From the NCBI RefSeq assembly GCF_000834635.1, contig NZ_JXQV01000009.1, positions 310,001 to 374,000 of the forward strand: DNA of 64,000 bases. The letters run 5' to 3'. The stretch is from Agrobacterium tumefaciens (GTDB lineage Bacteria; Pseudomonadota; Alphaproteobacteria; Rhizobiales; Rhizobiaceae). The number at the start of each line of letters is the position of its first letter. Position 1 is the first letter of the stretch. A program made the position numbers and the translations under genes. A model generated the notes under the pieces. It saw nothing but the letters and a program-made list of their open reading frames with translations, was not told where the DNA came from and searched no databases. This document shows, piece after piece, positions 27,009 through 35,658 of the stretch.

Positions 27009-27620
27009 TCACGCATAGGGCGTCATAAACGCCCTGACAGCCTCGATCTCGGTGGATCGTATTTCATGGCCGCCCGAATGCCACTCCATGCCCACATCGC
27101 CGCCCTGCGCCTTGAAATAGTCATGCAGCTTGTTGGTCAAAGGAATCGGGCAGATCGGGTCGCGTTCTCCCGCCGTTATCAGCAGGCGGCGTGACGGTGA
27201 TGCAAGTGCCGGCTTCGGCGTAAATGGAATGAGCGGATGCATCAGCACAGCCGCATCAAACAGATCGGGAAACTCGATCAGCACATTCGCCAATATATTC
27301 GCCCCGTTGGAAAAGCCAAGACCAACCACCAGCCCCGCCTCGTGGGCATCGCGGTTGGCTATGACGAACTCGGCCATTTTCTTCGTGGCACGATCAAGAT
27401 CGGCCATGTCATAAACGCCCTCTGCCGTGCGGCGGAAGAAGCGGGCCGCGCCATACTCGGACACATCACCCTGTGGCGAAACAACCGGCGCATTGGGCAA
27501 CAATCGCGAACCGAAGTCGAAGAACTGGTTCTCATCACCACCCGTGCCGTGAAACACGAAAAACGCGGGCTGCCCCGGCGCACCGGGCCGCACCTTATGG
27601 AAATAGCTATCCTTGCTCAT
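27009..27620 (-). CDS. mhqD: Alpha/beta hydrolase, MhqD-type carboxylesterase
   Basis: This 203-residue phospholipase/carboxylesterase-family hydrolase has the nucleophile Ser in LGFSNGANIL, the acid Asp in AGERDPICP, the base His in SGGHEI and the oxyanion stretch FHGTGGDENQFF. It follows a ring-cleavage dioxygenase gene of the MhqO type by 61 bases. In Bacillus the mhqO and mhqD products detoxify quinones, so a shared role in quinone or catechol stress is likely. Substrate not proven. Confidence 0.82.
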   Translation of the reverse strand: MSKDSYFHKVRPGAPGQPAFFVFHGTGGDENQFFDFGSRLLPNAPVVSPQGDVSEYGAARFFRRTAEGVYDMADLDRATKKMAEFVIANRDAHEAGLVVGLGFSNGANILANVLIEFPDLFDAAVLMHPLIPFTPKPALASPSRRLLITAGERDPICPIPLTNKLHDYFKAQGGDVGMEWHSGGHEIRSTEIEAVRAFMTPYA

Positions 27621-27681
27621 AAAAACTCCTCAAAACAGCCTGCGGCGCCGAGGCCGCAAGCGTTTCTGCTGTTTCGAACTA

Positions 27682-28614
27682 TCAATTTTCCAGCGGCTCC
27701 AGATGCTGCTCGAGCGTGGCGCGCAGATGCGCGTGCTGGCTTGGCAGCTTCAGGGCTTCGCCCAGATGCGCCGTATCCTCGTCACGGTCAAAGCCGGGCT
27801 CGTTGGTGGCGATTTCAAAGAGAACGCCACCGGGCGTGCGGAAGTAGATTGCCCAGAAGTAATCACGGTCGATAACAGGCGTGACCTGATAGCCCGTATC
27901 CATCAGCGCCTTGCGAACTTCCAGCTGCGTCTGGCGGTTATCGACCGCAAATGCGAGGTGGTGGACAGAGCCTGCACCAAGGCGCGCACCTGAAATATTC
28001 GGCATGGTTTCGATATCGATGACATCGGCACCATTGCCGCCGGGCATGCCCAACCGCAGAACACCGTCCTTCCGGTCAACTTCCTGATAGCCCATGAACT
28101 TCAACAGTTCTGCCGTTGCACCTTCATCCTGAAGCCGCAGCGACGCACCCTGAAAGCCACGGATCGCCTGATCTTCCCCGACGCCATTGGCGGTCCATTG
28201 CGCGCGCGCATCGTCCTTCACCTCGACCATGGCGAAACCATCACCATCAGGCCCGGCAAAATGCAGACGCTTGTTGCCGAAAGCCTCATCGGCTTTCAGT
28301 CCATCGACATTGGCCTTGGCCAAACGGTCCTGCCAGTAGCCAAGCGATCCTTCCGGAACGGAAAACAGCGTCGTGCCTACTTCGCCGGTACCGGGACGGC
28401 CCCGTGCAATATGCGGAAACGGGAAATAGGTCATGACAGAGCCGGGCGTACCGACCTCGTCACCATAGTAGAGGTGGTAGACGTCTGGCGCATCGAAATT
28501 GACTGTCTTCTTTACGCGGCGCAAACCCAGCGTATCGGTGAAGAAGTGGTTGTTGCCGCGTGCACTCGCAGCCATGGATGTGACGTGGTGCAGGCCCTTG
28601 ATCTGGTTCAACAT
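27682..28614 (-). CDS. mhqO: VOC-family ring-cleaving dioxygenase, MhqO type
   Basis: This 310-residue protein has two vicinal-oxygen-chelate modules (about residues 5-130 and 150-290). Metal ligands are visible: His in LHHVTSM, His in VHHLAFAVDN and Glu in VLFEIATNEPGF. It matches the MhqO/MhqA extradiol dioxygenases that open hydroquinone-type rings. It is the first gene of a two-gene operon with the mhqD-type hydrolase. Inverted repeats about 80-145 bases upstream could be operator sites for a quinone-sensing MarR-type regulator, which is not encoded in the window. Confidence 0.85.
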   Translation of the reverse strand: MLNQIKGLHHVTSMAASARGNNHFFTDTLGLRRVKKTVNFDAPDVYHLYYGDEVGTPGSVMTYFPFPHIARGRPGTGEVGTTLFSVPEGSLGYWQDRLAKANVDGLKADEAFGNKRLHFAGPDGDGFAMVEVKDDARAQWTANGVGEDQAIRGFQGASLRLQDEGATAELLKFMGYQEVDRKDGVLRLGMPGGNGADVIDIETMPNISGARLGAGSVHHLAFAVDNRQTQLEVRKALMDTGYQVTPVIDRDYFWAIYFRTPGGVLFEIATNEPGFDRDEDTAHLGEALKLPSQHAHLRATLEQHLEPLEN

Positions 28615-28692
28615 TTTGATCCCTCAAATCTGGATGGGTGCGCGGAACAGCGTCACCCTTCGTTCATGGGCTCAAGATGGTGCAGATCATGC

Positions 28693-28714
28693 CGTTCGTA
28701 TAGATCGAACGTTC
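28693..28714. promoter_or_regulatory. Overlapping palindromes upstream of mhqO
   Basis: CGTTCG-N7-CGAACG (28693-28711) overlaps the perfect 8-bp palindrome GAACGTTC (28707-28714). It lies about 80-100 bases upstream of the mhqO start, a usual place for an operator. The binding protein is unknown. Confidence 0.4.
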
Positions 28715-28736
28715 AGAACGGATTGTGCTGAATCTG

Positions 28737-28760
28737 TGAACGACGCCGCAGCGTCGTTCA
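28737..28760. repeat. Perfect 10-bp inverted repeat upstream of mhqO
   Basis: The arms TGAACGACGC and GCGTCGTTCA are separated by CGCA. No T-run follows on either strand, so it is not a standard terminator; it could be an operator or an RNA hairpin at the end of the siderophore-interacting gene transcript. Confidence 0.5.
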
Positions 28761-28840
28761 GCAACTGGAGCAATTGCAGCAAAAGTGGGAACCGGTTTTG
28801 CGTCCGCAATGCGTAAAACAAACAGCTTTAGCGCGACCGA

Positions 28841-29908
28841 TCAGTGGTCGTCATTGGCACCTTTGACCCAGTAACCCGCCGTGTGAAGCGCAGTTTTCGA
28901 CAGTCCAGCCTCATCCATCAGCATTTTCTTGATGGTGCGCGCTTCAGCTTTTTCGCAGCCGACGAAAACATGGAGACCCTGATGATCGCCCCACGGATGA
29001 TCACGCAGCGCCTTTTCCAGCAGGCCTGCACCGCCAGCGGCCTGGCCCTTGCGGTGCAGCCAGTTCCAGGTCACCTGCGCCTGCGAGGTGACAGGCTGCT
29101 GCTCGTTCTCATCATCAATTTCGGAATAAACCGTCACTGTCTTGCCCGCCGGCATTTCACCAACCATGCGCAACATCACGGGCAGCGCGGTTTCGTCGCC
29201 TGCGAAGACATACGTCGCGGCATCCGGCAATTCGCCACCGGGGCCAACGATGCCAACAATATCACCGGGTGCCGCCGTTGCGCCAAAATGCGCGCCCGGC
29301 ATGGCGTCTCCCTCATGCATGACGAAATCGAGATGGATCTCGCCGCGGGACATATCGCCTGACCTGATCGTATAGACCCGTCGCGTCAGCTCATCTTCTC
29401 CCTGCGGCCAGACAATGGCTCCCGTTTTTGAGAGATGTGGCCAAACCGGCTCGCGCTCCTGATCCGGTACAATGAGAATGCGGACATGCAGGCCGCCCGT
29501 CAGCAACCGCTCGATGCCGTCGTCGATGGCAATCACGACCCGCCGCATTTTCGGTGTCAGATTATAGCCGCAAACCACACGGCCACTGAAAAGATTAGGC
29601 ATCTCCCGCAGATCGGCGCCGTGCCCTTCCCAGCGGAAATCGAGAGACGTATCGCCGCTGAACTCGACGATATGCTCAGCCACCATCGCCTTGACGGACA
29701 GAAGAACATTTTCCGACACACAATTGATGCGCGCCGCAAAGCGCCCGTCTGCCGCTTCAAACGTACCATTGCCGTAATCCGCCTCGAAATGCAGGGCGGA
29801 ACCGGTACGGGTCATGGTCAGGTGTTCGGCAAAATGTTCGTGAAAAGCATCGACAATGGCTGCCGGATCGGGGAGAGCGACAGATGTTTGCGCAGACAAA
29901 AAAGACAC
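28841..29908 (-). CDS. Siderophore-interacting protein with N-terminal DUF2218 domain
   Basis: This 355-residue protein joins a DUF2218 domain (about residues 15-105) to an FAD-binding siderophore-interacting reductase domain (about 115-350). FAD contacts are visible in RRVYTIRSGD and the NAD-site stretch YVFAGDETALPVML; the ending HTAGYWVKGAND is typical. Such proteins reduce ferric chelates in the cytoplasm to release iron. It stands alone upstream of the mhq pair; haem-iron genes lie 2 kb away. Regulation by an iron repressor is likely but no clear box was found. Confidence 0.88.
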   Translation of the reverse strand: MSFLSAQTSVALPDPAAIVDAFHEHFAEHLTMTRTGSALHFEADYGNGTFEAADGRFAARINCVSENVLLSVKAMVAEHIVEFSGDTSLDFRWEGHGADLREMPNLFSGRVVCGYNLTPKMRRVVIAIDDGIERLLTGGLHVRILIVPDQEREPVWPHLSKTGAIVWPQGEDELTRRVYTIRSGDMSRGEIHLDFVMHEGDAMPGAHFGATAAPGDIVGIVGPGGELPDAATYVFAGDETALPVMLRMVGEMPAGKTVTVYSEIDDENEQQPVTSQAQVTWNWLHRKGQAAGGAGLLEKALRDHPWGDHQGLHVFVGCEKAEARTIKKMLMDEAGLSKTALHTAGYWVKGANDDH

Positions 29909-29988
29909 CGCGTAAATCCTTCAGATTACAGTCCGGTTATCTTTAGAGCAGCATGCGTGAAAGCGCAAAGCAGATTTTGTGATGCAGG

Positions 29989-30681
29989 TCACACTTTTTG
30001 CGGCAATTGCCAATCAATCGGCTGTCTGCCACGGGAACTCAGAAATTCGTTGGCCTTGGAAAAATGGTGATTGCCGAAAAAGCCATTATGGGCAGACAGC
30101 GGCGATGGATGCGGGGATTTGAGCACCAGATGTTTCGTCTGGTCAACGAAGGCGGCTTTCTTCTGGGCGTAGGCACCCCAAAGCAGAAACACCACGCCTT
30201 CGCACTCGTCATTGACCCTGCGGATGATCGCGTCGGTAAACTTCTCCCACCCTTGTCCCTGATGAGAGGCGGCGCGCGCTTCCTCGACCGTCAGAACGCT
30301 GTTGAGCAGCAACACGCCCTGACGCGCCCAGCTTTCCAGAAAGCCATGCTGGACAGGTGCAATGCCAAGATCGCTCTGCAGTTCCTTGTAGATATTCACA
30401 AGGGACGGCGGCGTGCGCACGCCGGGCTGAACGGAAAAACACAGGCCATGCGCCTGTCCCGCGCCATGATAGGGATCCTGCCCCAGAATGACGACCTTGA
30501 CTTCTGGCAGCGGGGTGAGGTCGAGCGCGCGAAAATACTCAGCTCCCTTGGGAAAGATCTGCTTGCCTGCATTTTTCTCGGCAAGCAGAAAATCCTTGAG
30601 TTTTTGCATGTAAGGGCTGGTAAATTCGGCTGATAGAGCCTCTTTCCAACTGTCATCGAGTTTCACGCCTGCGTCTACCAT
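29989..30681 (-). CDS. ung: Uracil-DNA glycosylase (family 1)
   Basis: This 230-residue DNA repair enzyme removes uracil from DNA. The water-activating loop GQDPYHG (Asp69), the uracil-binding [22 protein letters not shown] and the DNA-intercalation loop [13 protein letters not shown] are all intact. The ATG at 30681 has GAGGG at a good distance; a GTG seven codons upstream is the alternative. It is 36 bases downstream of the glyoxalase gene on the same strand only in position; its start lies to the left of that gene's end, so co-transcription is possible. Confidence 0.95.
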   Translation of the reverse strand: MVDAGVKLDDSWKEALSAEFTSPYMQKLKDFLLAEKNAGKQIFPKGAEYFRALDLTPLPEVKVVILGQDPYHGAGQAHGLCFSVQPGVRTPPSLVNIYKELQSDLGIAPVQHGFLESWARQGVLLLNSVLTVEEARAASHQGQGWEKFTDAIIRRVNDECEGVVFLLWGAYAQKKAAFVDQTKHLVLKSPHPSPLSAHNGFFGNHHFSKANEFLSSRGRQPIDWQLPQKV

Positions 30682-30717
30682 GGCCCTGCCCTCGCCCTGC
30701 ACTTGATTGTCGCTTGC

Positions 30718-31113
30718 TTACTTGAACCGTGCGCCACGCTGAAGCACTTCGATCTTGTATCCATCGGGATCGCAAATGAAGAAATACTTGGCGAATGGCG
30801 CGCCCTTATATTCCGCGTTGACGATCTTTCCGACAGTGAGGCCGGACTCTGTCAGGCGCGTATGCTCTGCATCCACATCTTCAACACTGACGGCAATGTG
30901 GCCGTAGCCATCGCCCAATGCGTAGGGCACTTCACGGCCCTTGTTGACCGTCAACTCAAGCTCGAAGTCACCTTCGGCATTGCTCAGATACACCAGCGTA
31001 AAGGTTTCGAACTCGTAACGCGCAGCCACGTCGAGGCCAAAAGCTTGGCTGTAAAAACCCACCGAACGCTTTTCGTCCAGCACCCGGACCATAGAGTGAA
31101 TAAGTTTGGCCAT
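30718..31113 (-). CDS. gloA: Glyoxalase I-like VOC protein
   Basis: This 131-residue VOC protein has the four metal-ligand positions of lactoylglutathione lyase: His in KLIHSM, Glu in FELELTVN, His in GYGHIAVSV and Glu in YKIEVLQRG. This enzyme converts the methylglyoxal-glutathione adduct to lactoylglutathione. The family feature of a repeated motif and the conserved FYFICDPDGY-like stretch (FFICDPDGY) are present. The length is standard for the short proteobacterial type. Confidence 0.9.
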   Translation of the reverse strand: MAKLIHSMVRVLDEKRSVGFYSQAFGLDVAARYEFETFTLVYLSNAEGDFELELTVNKGREVPYALGDGYGHIAVSVEDVDAEHTRLTESGLTVGKIVNAEYKGAPFAKYFFICDPDGYKIEVLQRGARFK

Positions 31114-31269
31114 GGTGATACCTTCTTCTTGTTTATTGGTGGCCTGCTAATCCTCGCAGGCATTAGGCAAGGCTGATAAAGGCAGAACGCGCCGGTTTCA
31201 ACCCTTGAGCCCCATTCGAGGCGCATGGCAGATCATAGCACATATGCCAACAGATGGTGTTTTCGCACT

Positions 31270-31292
31270 ATCATGAGCGCTAAGCTCATGAT
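31270..31292. promoter_or_regulatory. Perfect 9-bp inverted repeat at the start of the YbaN-like gene
   Basis: ATCATGAGC-N5-GCTCATGAT is a perfect palindrome spanning two possible start codons of the downstream gene. It could be an operator in the glyoxalase/YbaN divergent region or simply the coding start. It does not match any regulator box I know. Confidence 0.4.
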
Positions 31293-31659
31293 ATCGGCAT
31301 TCATGCGCATCCTTTATCTCTGTCTTGGCTGGCTCATGGTTGCCACCGGCATCGTCGGTGCGTTTCTGCCTGTTTTGCCAACGACGCCGTTTCTCCTTGT
31401 TGCGCTCTGGTGCTTTTCAAAGTCGTCTCCAAAGCTGGAATCATGGCTCCTGTCGCACCCAAAATTCGGGCCATCCCTGCGTAACTGGCGGGAAAAAGGC
31501 GCCATTCCACGCAAGGCAAAAATCGCCGCTGTGTCTCTGATGACAATGAGTTACGCGATTTTCTGGTTCGGAACAGAACCAACGGCACTGCGTGCATCCA
31601 TCGTGGCAGCCGTCATGCTGGGTGCTGCCCTTTTCGTTACCACCCGGCCAGAGCCCTAA
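31273..31659 (+). CDS. YbaN-family (DUF454) inner-membrane protein
   Basis: This approximately 128-residue membrane protein of the DUF454 family has the motif GIVGAFLPVLPTTPFLLVALWCFSKSSPKLESW split by a loop, two hydrophobic hairpins (about residues 12-45 and 80-120), and a basic central loop. Several in-frame ATG codons exist (31273, 31288, 31303) without a convincing ribosome site, so the start is uncertain. Homologues are often near haem or iron genes; here it converges on hmuV, 9 bases away. Function unknown. Confidence 0.75.
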   Translation: MSAKLMISAFMRILYLCLGWLMVATGIVGAFLPVLPTTPFLLVALWCFSKSSPKLESWLLSHPKFGPSLRNWREKGAIPRKAKIAAVSLMTMSYAIFWFGTEPTALRASIVAAVMLGAALFVTTRPEP

Positions 31660-31668
31660 CCCCTATCC

Positions 31669-32451
31669 TCACCGATGCCGAGATTGCGGCAACACGTAAG
31701 GAATATGGGAAGCGGGAACGCGCCCGACAGTGCCGCCTATGCCATAGACGCGGGCAATCGTCTCATCATTGATAGTTTGCAGCGCTGGCCCGCAGGCCGT
31801 CACCTTGCCCTCGTGCATGACGATAAGTTGATCGGCAAACTCGGCAGCGAGATTGAGATCATGCAGCACCGCCAGCACCGCGCCGCCGCCCTTGGCAAAA
31901 TCGCGGGCGGTTTCCAGCACGGAAATCTGGTGGCCGAGATCAAGGCTTGAGGTCGGCTCATCCAGAAGAAGCGCCCTCGGCTGGCCCTCTTCGACAGGGT
32001 TTGGAACCTGCGCCAGCGTTCGGGCAAACTGCACCCGCTGCTGCTCCCCACCTGACAGCAGCGTGTATGACCGACCTTCAAAGCCTGATAACCCCGCCTT
32101 TGCCAGCGCGCGTCGTGCTTGTTCTTCGGGCTTCAGCGCGCCTTGGGCCACCGCCCCCATGCGCACGACTTCCAGCACCGTAAAAGGGAATGACAGAACG
32201 GTGCTTTGCGGCAACACCGCCCGAACCCGCGCCAGCTGCAAAGGCGAAAACAGCTTTATATCCAAGGCATTATAGGAAACGACGCCCGCATCTGCGCGCA
32301 TTTCGCCCGACAGCACCTTCATCAAGGTGGATTTGCCAGCACCATTGGGACCGATAATGACGCTGAACGTGCCGGGCTGAAGCTCTATCGAGACCTCGTC
32401 CAGCAATCGACGCCCGGACCGGGTCACGCTCACATTGCGCGTTGAAATCAT
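31669..32451 (-). CDS. hmuV: Haem ABC transporter ATPase HmuV
   Basis: This 260-residue ABC ATPase powers haem import. Walker A is GPNGAGKST, the signature LLSGGEQQRVQFAR, Walker B ALLLDEPTSSLD and the switch His in VLHDLNLAAEF. The family-specific insertion NPVEEGQPRALL before Walker B fits HmuV. The ATG overlaps the hmuU stop (ATGA). It is the last gene of the leftward hmuTUV operon. Confidence 0.94.
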   Translation of the reverse strand: MISTRNVSVTRSGRRLLDEVSIELQPGTFSVIIGPNGAGKSTLMKVLSGEMRADAGVVSYNALDIKLFSPLQLARVRAVLPQSTVLSFPFTVLEVVRMGAVAQGALKPEEQARRALAKAGLSGFEGRSYTLLSGGEQQRVQFARTLAQVPNPVEEGQPRALLLDEPTSSLDLGHQISVLETARDFAKGGGAVLAVLHDLNLAAEFADQLIVMHEGKVTACGPALQTINDETIARVYGIGGTVGRVPASHIPYVLPQSRHR

Positions 32452-33539
32452 GACGCATTCCTCAAACCGAGCCCGTTGCCACGGCCCAACAGCAGAAACA
32501 GAAACACCGGCGCACCGATCAGCGCCGTCACAACGCCGATTGGTAATTCGGCGGGTGCCGCCACCGTGCGCGCAAAACTATCCGCCAACAGCAACAGCCC
32601 AGCCCCACCAATTGCGGAAGCCGGGAGCAGAAAGCGATGCGAAGACCCGATGACCAGCCGCAAGAGATGCGGCACGACGATGCCGACAAAACCGATGGAA
32701 CCAGCTGCAGCAACACTTGCACCACAGGCGGCGGCAACTGCCACGATGACAAGGCGTTTCAGGCGCTGCACGGGAATGCCCATATGGAAGGCGGCGGCAT
32801 CACCCAGGATCAGTGCGTCGAGCCCTTTGGAGACGAAGGGCATGCTGACCACGATGACCAGAAAGAACGGCAGCGTCGTCCATATCTTGAGCGGCGTCGC
32901 GCCACCCAGCGAACCCAGGCTCCAGAAGGTAATGTCACGCAAAGCGCGGTCATCGGCCATGAAAATCATCAGGCCCATCAAGGCCGCACTCAGCGCGGCC
33001 AGCGCGATGCCAGCAAGGATCAAGACGCTGGTGGATGTCGTCCCATTGCGGGTCGCGATCATGTAGAGCAGCATCGTGTTCAGCAATCCGCCCATAAAGG
33101 CCATGAGCGGCAGGAAGTGCGCGCCAAACACCACAGAAAGTGGTGCGAGCAGACTGCCACCCAGCGCCAGAGCGGCGACCGCGAAAAGTGCGGCACCCGA
33201 TGTGATGCCAACGAGACCGGGATCTGCCAGCGGATTGCGGAAAAGCCCCTGCATCATGGCACCGGAAACCGCGAGCGATGCCCCGATCATCAGGCCGAGG
33301 CCCGTGCGTGGCAAGCGAACGGCTTCCAGGATCACGCGATCACGCGGCTCCATCGTTTGCGCGTGGCCGGTGAAATACAGAACAAGTTCATGCAGACCGA
33401 CGCCCGTCGGCCCGCTGGCCAGCGACACGAAACAGGCGAAAACCAGAAACACACACAGCGCGACAAGGGTGATGGCACCCTTGCGCGACCGGTCGCCCGC
33501 AACAGGAACCGCGACTTCGCTCATAGCCAGAGTGCTCAC
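32448..33539 (-). CDS. hmuU: Haem ABC transporter permease HmuU
   Basis: This 363-residue FecCD-family permease has about ten transmembrane segments. Motifs include RLPRTGLGLMIGASLAVSGA, NPLADPGLVGITSGAALF and GFVGIVVPHLLRLVIGSSHR, the ATPase-coupling region. The likely start is GTG 33539, overlapping the hmuT stop (GTGA); an ATG five codons later is possible. It works with HmuT and HmuV to carry haem across the inner membrane. Confidence 0.93.
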   Translation of the reverse strand: MSTLAMSEVAVPVAGDRSRKGAITLVALCVFLVFACFVSLASGPTGVGLHELVLYFTGHAQTMEPRDRVILEAVRLPRTGLGLMIGASLAVSGAMMQGLFRNPLADPGLVGITSGAALFAVAALALGGSLLAPLSVVFGAHFLPLMAFMGGLLNTMLLYMIATRNGTTSTSVLILAGIALAALSAALMGLMIFMADDRALRDITFWSLGSLGGATPLKIWTTLPFFLVIVVSMPFVSKGLDALILGDAAAFHMGIPVQRLKRLVIVAVAAACGASVAAAGSIGFVGIVVPHLLRLVIGSSHRFLLPASAIGGAGLLLLADSFARTVAAPAELPIGVVTALIGAPVFLFLLLGRGNGLGLRNAS

Positions 33540-34411
33540 GGCTTAACAACACCGGGGTAAAGCTTTGCGGCCAGCTCACGGCCAGCGGCAGGTGTGCGCG
33601 GGCCAAAGCCGATCAGATAAAGGCCATCCATGCTGATCAGCGATTTGGACGCGGCAGCGGGTGTGGACTGGAAGGCCGGAAAGCCGAAGACTTCATCGGG
33701 GTTGGCCGCATGGCTTCCCCGCTGCATGGTCAGAACCACATCGGGAGCCGCCGCAATCACGGCCTCATCGGTCAGGGGCTTGTAGCCGGTAATATCCTGG
33801 GCAGCATTGATGCCGCCTGCCATCTCGATAATGGCTGCTGCTTCCGTATCCTTGCCCGCCGCCATGATACGACCGCCAGCCGTGGACAGAACAAACAGGA
33901 CGCGCTTCTTCTTGTCGCCAACAGAAGCGACATCCTTCGCAAGAACCGCAAGGTCCGCATCAACCTGCGCCGCCAGCACCTTCGCCTTGTCCTCAAGACC
34001 AACGGCTGCGCCGACGGCCTCGATTTTCGGCGCGATGGCTCGTCCTTCCGGTGGCGTGTCGATGGTCACCATCGGCACTTCACTCGCTTTGAGAATGCCG
34101 ATCACATCCGCAGGGCCAGCACCATCCTCGGACAGAATGAGATCAGGCTTTTGCGACAGAATGCCTTCGGAAGACAGCGCCCGCATGTAACCGACATCGG
34201 GCTTTAACAGCGCATCCGCCGGATAGCTGCTGGTCGAATCCCGCGCCACAATGCGATCTCCGGCACCCAGTGCATAGAGAATTTCCGTTACAGTGCCACC
34301 CAGCGCCACAATGCGTTTCGCCTGCGGATTGCCTGTATCGGATGCATGAACCATGATCGGGGCCAACGCCAGAAGGGCACCGAAAGCAAATGAGCGTCGA
34401 AAAAGCGGCAT
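33536..34411 (-). CDS. hmuT: Haem-binding periplasmic protein HmuT
   Basis: This 291-residue protein has a signal peptide (MPLFRRSFAFGALLALAPIM, cleavage after VHA) and a helical-backbone PBP fold. The family motifs RIVALGGTVTEILYALGAGDRIVARD and the haem-coordinating Tyr region (LLKPDVGYMRALSSEGIL) are present. The ATG at 34411 has AGGA 8 bases upstream. It heads the hmuTUV operon. hmuS, which precedes hmuT in many rhizobia, is missing; divergent haem-handling genes sit in its place. Confidence 0.93.
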   Translation of the reverse strand: MPLFRRSFAFGALLALAPIMVHASDTGNPQAKRIVALGGTVTEILYALGAGDRIVARDSTSSYPADALLKPDVGYMRALSSEGILSQKPDLILSEDGAGPADVIGILKASEVPMVTIDTPPEGRAIAPKIEAVGAAVGLEDKAKVLAAQVDADLAVLAKDVASVGDKKKRVLFVLSTAGGRIMAAGKDTEAAAIIEMAGGINAAQDITGYKPLTDEAVIAAAPDVVLTMQRGSHAANPDEVFGFPAFQSTPAAASKSLISMDGLYLIGFGPRTPAAGRELAAKLYPGVVKP

Positions 34412-34587
34412 GTCATCATCCTGAAAAATGCGGCGCGCTACAGCCTGCACGCCATATAAGTTGAGTTAATTACACATCTTTAAATGCCAGACAATCCGAT
34501 AAGTTGACTATTTTCGTTATCTTTTATATTTCGGAGCATAAGGGTCCCGGGGGCAATCCGGCACCGCAAATTCGAAGGAGACTATCG
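34412..34587. promoter_or_regulatory. Divergent promoter region of the haem genes
   Basis: This 176-base AT-rich region between hmuT and the haem oxygenase gene must hold both promoters. It contains GATAA-N14-TTATC and TGA-N9-TTA near 34498-34521. The latter is one base from the rhizobial RirA iron-responsive element (TGA-N9-TCA). No Irr-type box was seen. Iron regulation is likely from gene function. Confidence 0.4.
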
Positions 34588-34935
34588 ATGTTTATTGCCA
34601 TGAACCGCTTTCGCGTCGTGCCGGGTTTTGAAGAAGCGTTTGAGACCATCTGGCGCGAGCGCAAGCGTCATCTCGCCGAAATGCCGGGCTATCTGGAATT
34701 TCATATGCTGAAGGGTCCGAAGGCCGAGGATCACACGCTCTACGCCTCCCACACGGTCTGGGCCACCAAGGACGATTTTACCGCCTGGACGAAATCCGAG
34801 CAGTTCCGCGCCGCCCATGCCAATGCCGGAAACAATCGCGGCAAGGTCGAATATCTGTCAGGCCCGCATTTCGAAGGCTTCGACGTCATCATTCACGAAG
34901 ACAAGGACGGGCAAGACCACCCCGTTGCGGCTTGA
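34588..34935 (+). CDS. hmuQ: IsdG-like haem-degrading monooxygenase (HmuQ type)
   Basis: This 115-residue antibiotic-biosynthesis-monooxygenase-fold protein has the IsdG-type triad: Asn6 in MFIAMNRFRV, Trp in HTVWATKDDF and the haem-ligand His in SEQFRAAHAN. These enzymes open haem with O2 and release iron in the cytoplasm. AAGGAG lies 8 bases before the ATG at 34588. It is divergent from hmuTUV and 3 bases upstream of the HutX-like gene, so haem imported by HmuTUV could be degraded here. The closest described relatives are HmuQ/HmuD of Bradyrhizobium. Confidence 0.82.
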   Translation: MFIAMNRFRVVPGFEEAFETIWRERKRHLAEMPGYLEFHMLKGPKAEDHTLYASHTVWATKDDFTAWTKSEQFRAAHANAGNNRGKVEYLSGPHFEGFDVIIHEDKDGQDHPVAA

Positions 34936-34938
34936 AAC

Positions 34939-35469
34939 ATGACGGCGAACGCAAGTTCTGAAACCGACACTGCCCGGCTAGAGAGAGCGAGAGCCACTCT
35001 GGCAGAAAAACCTGATGGCGTGGTCGAAGCCATCGCAGCCACGGCCAATGTAACGGCGGCAGAGGTTCTCTCTATTCTGCCTGATGGCGCTGCTGTTTCC
35101 GCGCCTGCGCAAGACTTCTTGAATCTCTGGAATGAATTGCGATCCTGGGGCGAAGTCCTGATGATTGTGCAGACACCGGATATTGTTTTCGAGGTGCCGG
35201 GCCACCTGCCTGAAGGCACCGAAGGCCATGGCTGGTTCAACATTCACGGCGATAGCCCCATCGGCGGCCACATCAAGAAGGACAATTGTGCATCGATTAC
35301 CTTTGTCGATCGCCAGTTCCATGGACGCCGGTCACTCTCCGTGTGGTTCATGAATGCGAGCGGAAGCGCCATGTTCAAGCTTTTCGTAAGGCGGGATGAA
35401 AGCAAGGAATTGCTTGGCGACCACGTGGTGAAATTCGAAGCCTTGCGCGACAGTTACCGCACATCATGA
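34939..35469 (+). CDS. hutX: HutX/ChuX-type cytoplasmic haem carrier
   Basis: This 176-residue protein of the HutX/ChuX family has the motifs FEVPGHLPEG, HGWFNIHGDSPIGGHIKKDN and SLSVWFMNASGSAMFKLFVRRD. Members bind haem in the cytoplasm and either deliver it to a degrading enzyme or act as reductant. It follows the IsdG-like gene by 3 bases and probably passes haem to it. Together with hmuTUV it makes a compact uptake and breakdown set that may replace HmuS. Confidence 0.85.
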   Translation: MTANASSETDTARLERARATLAEKPDGVVEAIAATANVTAAEVLSILPDGAAVSAPAQDFLNLWNELRSWGEVLMIVQTPDIVFEVPGHLPEGTEGHGWFNIHGDSPIGGHIKKDNCASITFVDRQFHGRRSLSVWFMNASGSAMFKLFVRRDESKELLGDHVVKFEALRDSYRTS

Positions 35470-35477
35470 TAGCGAAT

Positions 35478-35511
35478 GCCGCCACGGCCATCGCCATGGC
35501 GGCTTTGCTTT
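35478..35511 (+). terminator. Possible terminator after hutX
   Basis: A 7-bp stem (gccgcca / tggcggc) with a 12-base loop is followed by a T-rich stretch. It is weak but well placed, 9 bases after the stop codon. Confidence 0.5.
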
Positions 35512-35658
35512 GAACATCCTATGTCGCTTCCGGCATGGCTTGCCCTGCCCTTGATGCCCTATGAATTCAAGGCCTTGATAAGACGTTGAAAGGGTAAGGC
35601 TTTGCGCCATGCTCGACCTGCGCTATAGGCGTTGCAACACATCGATGAGGGGAAACCT

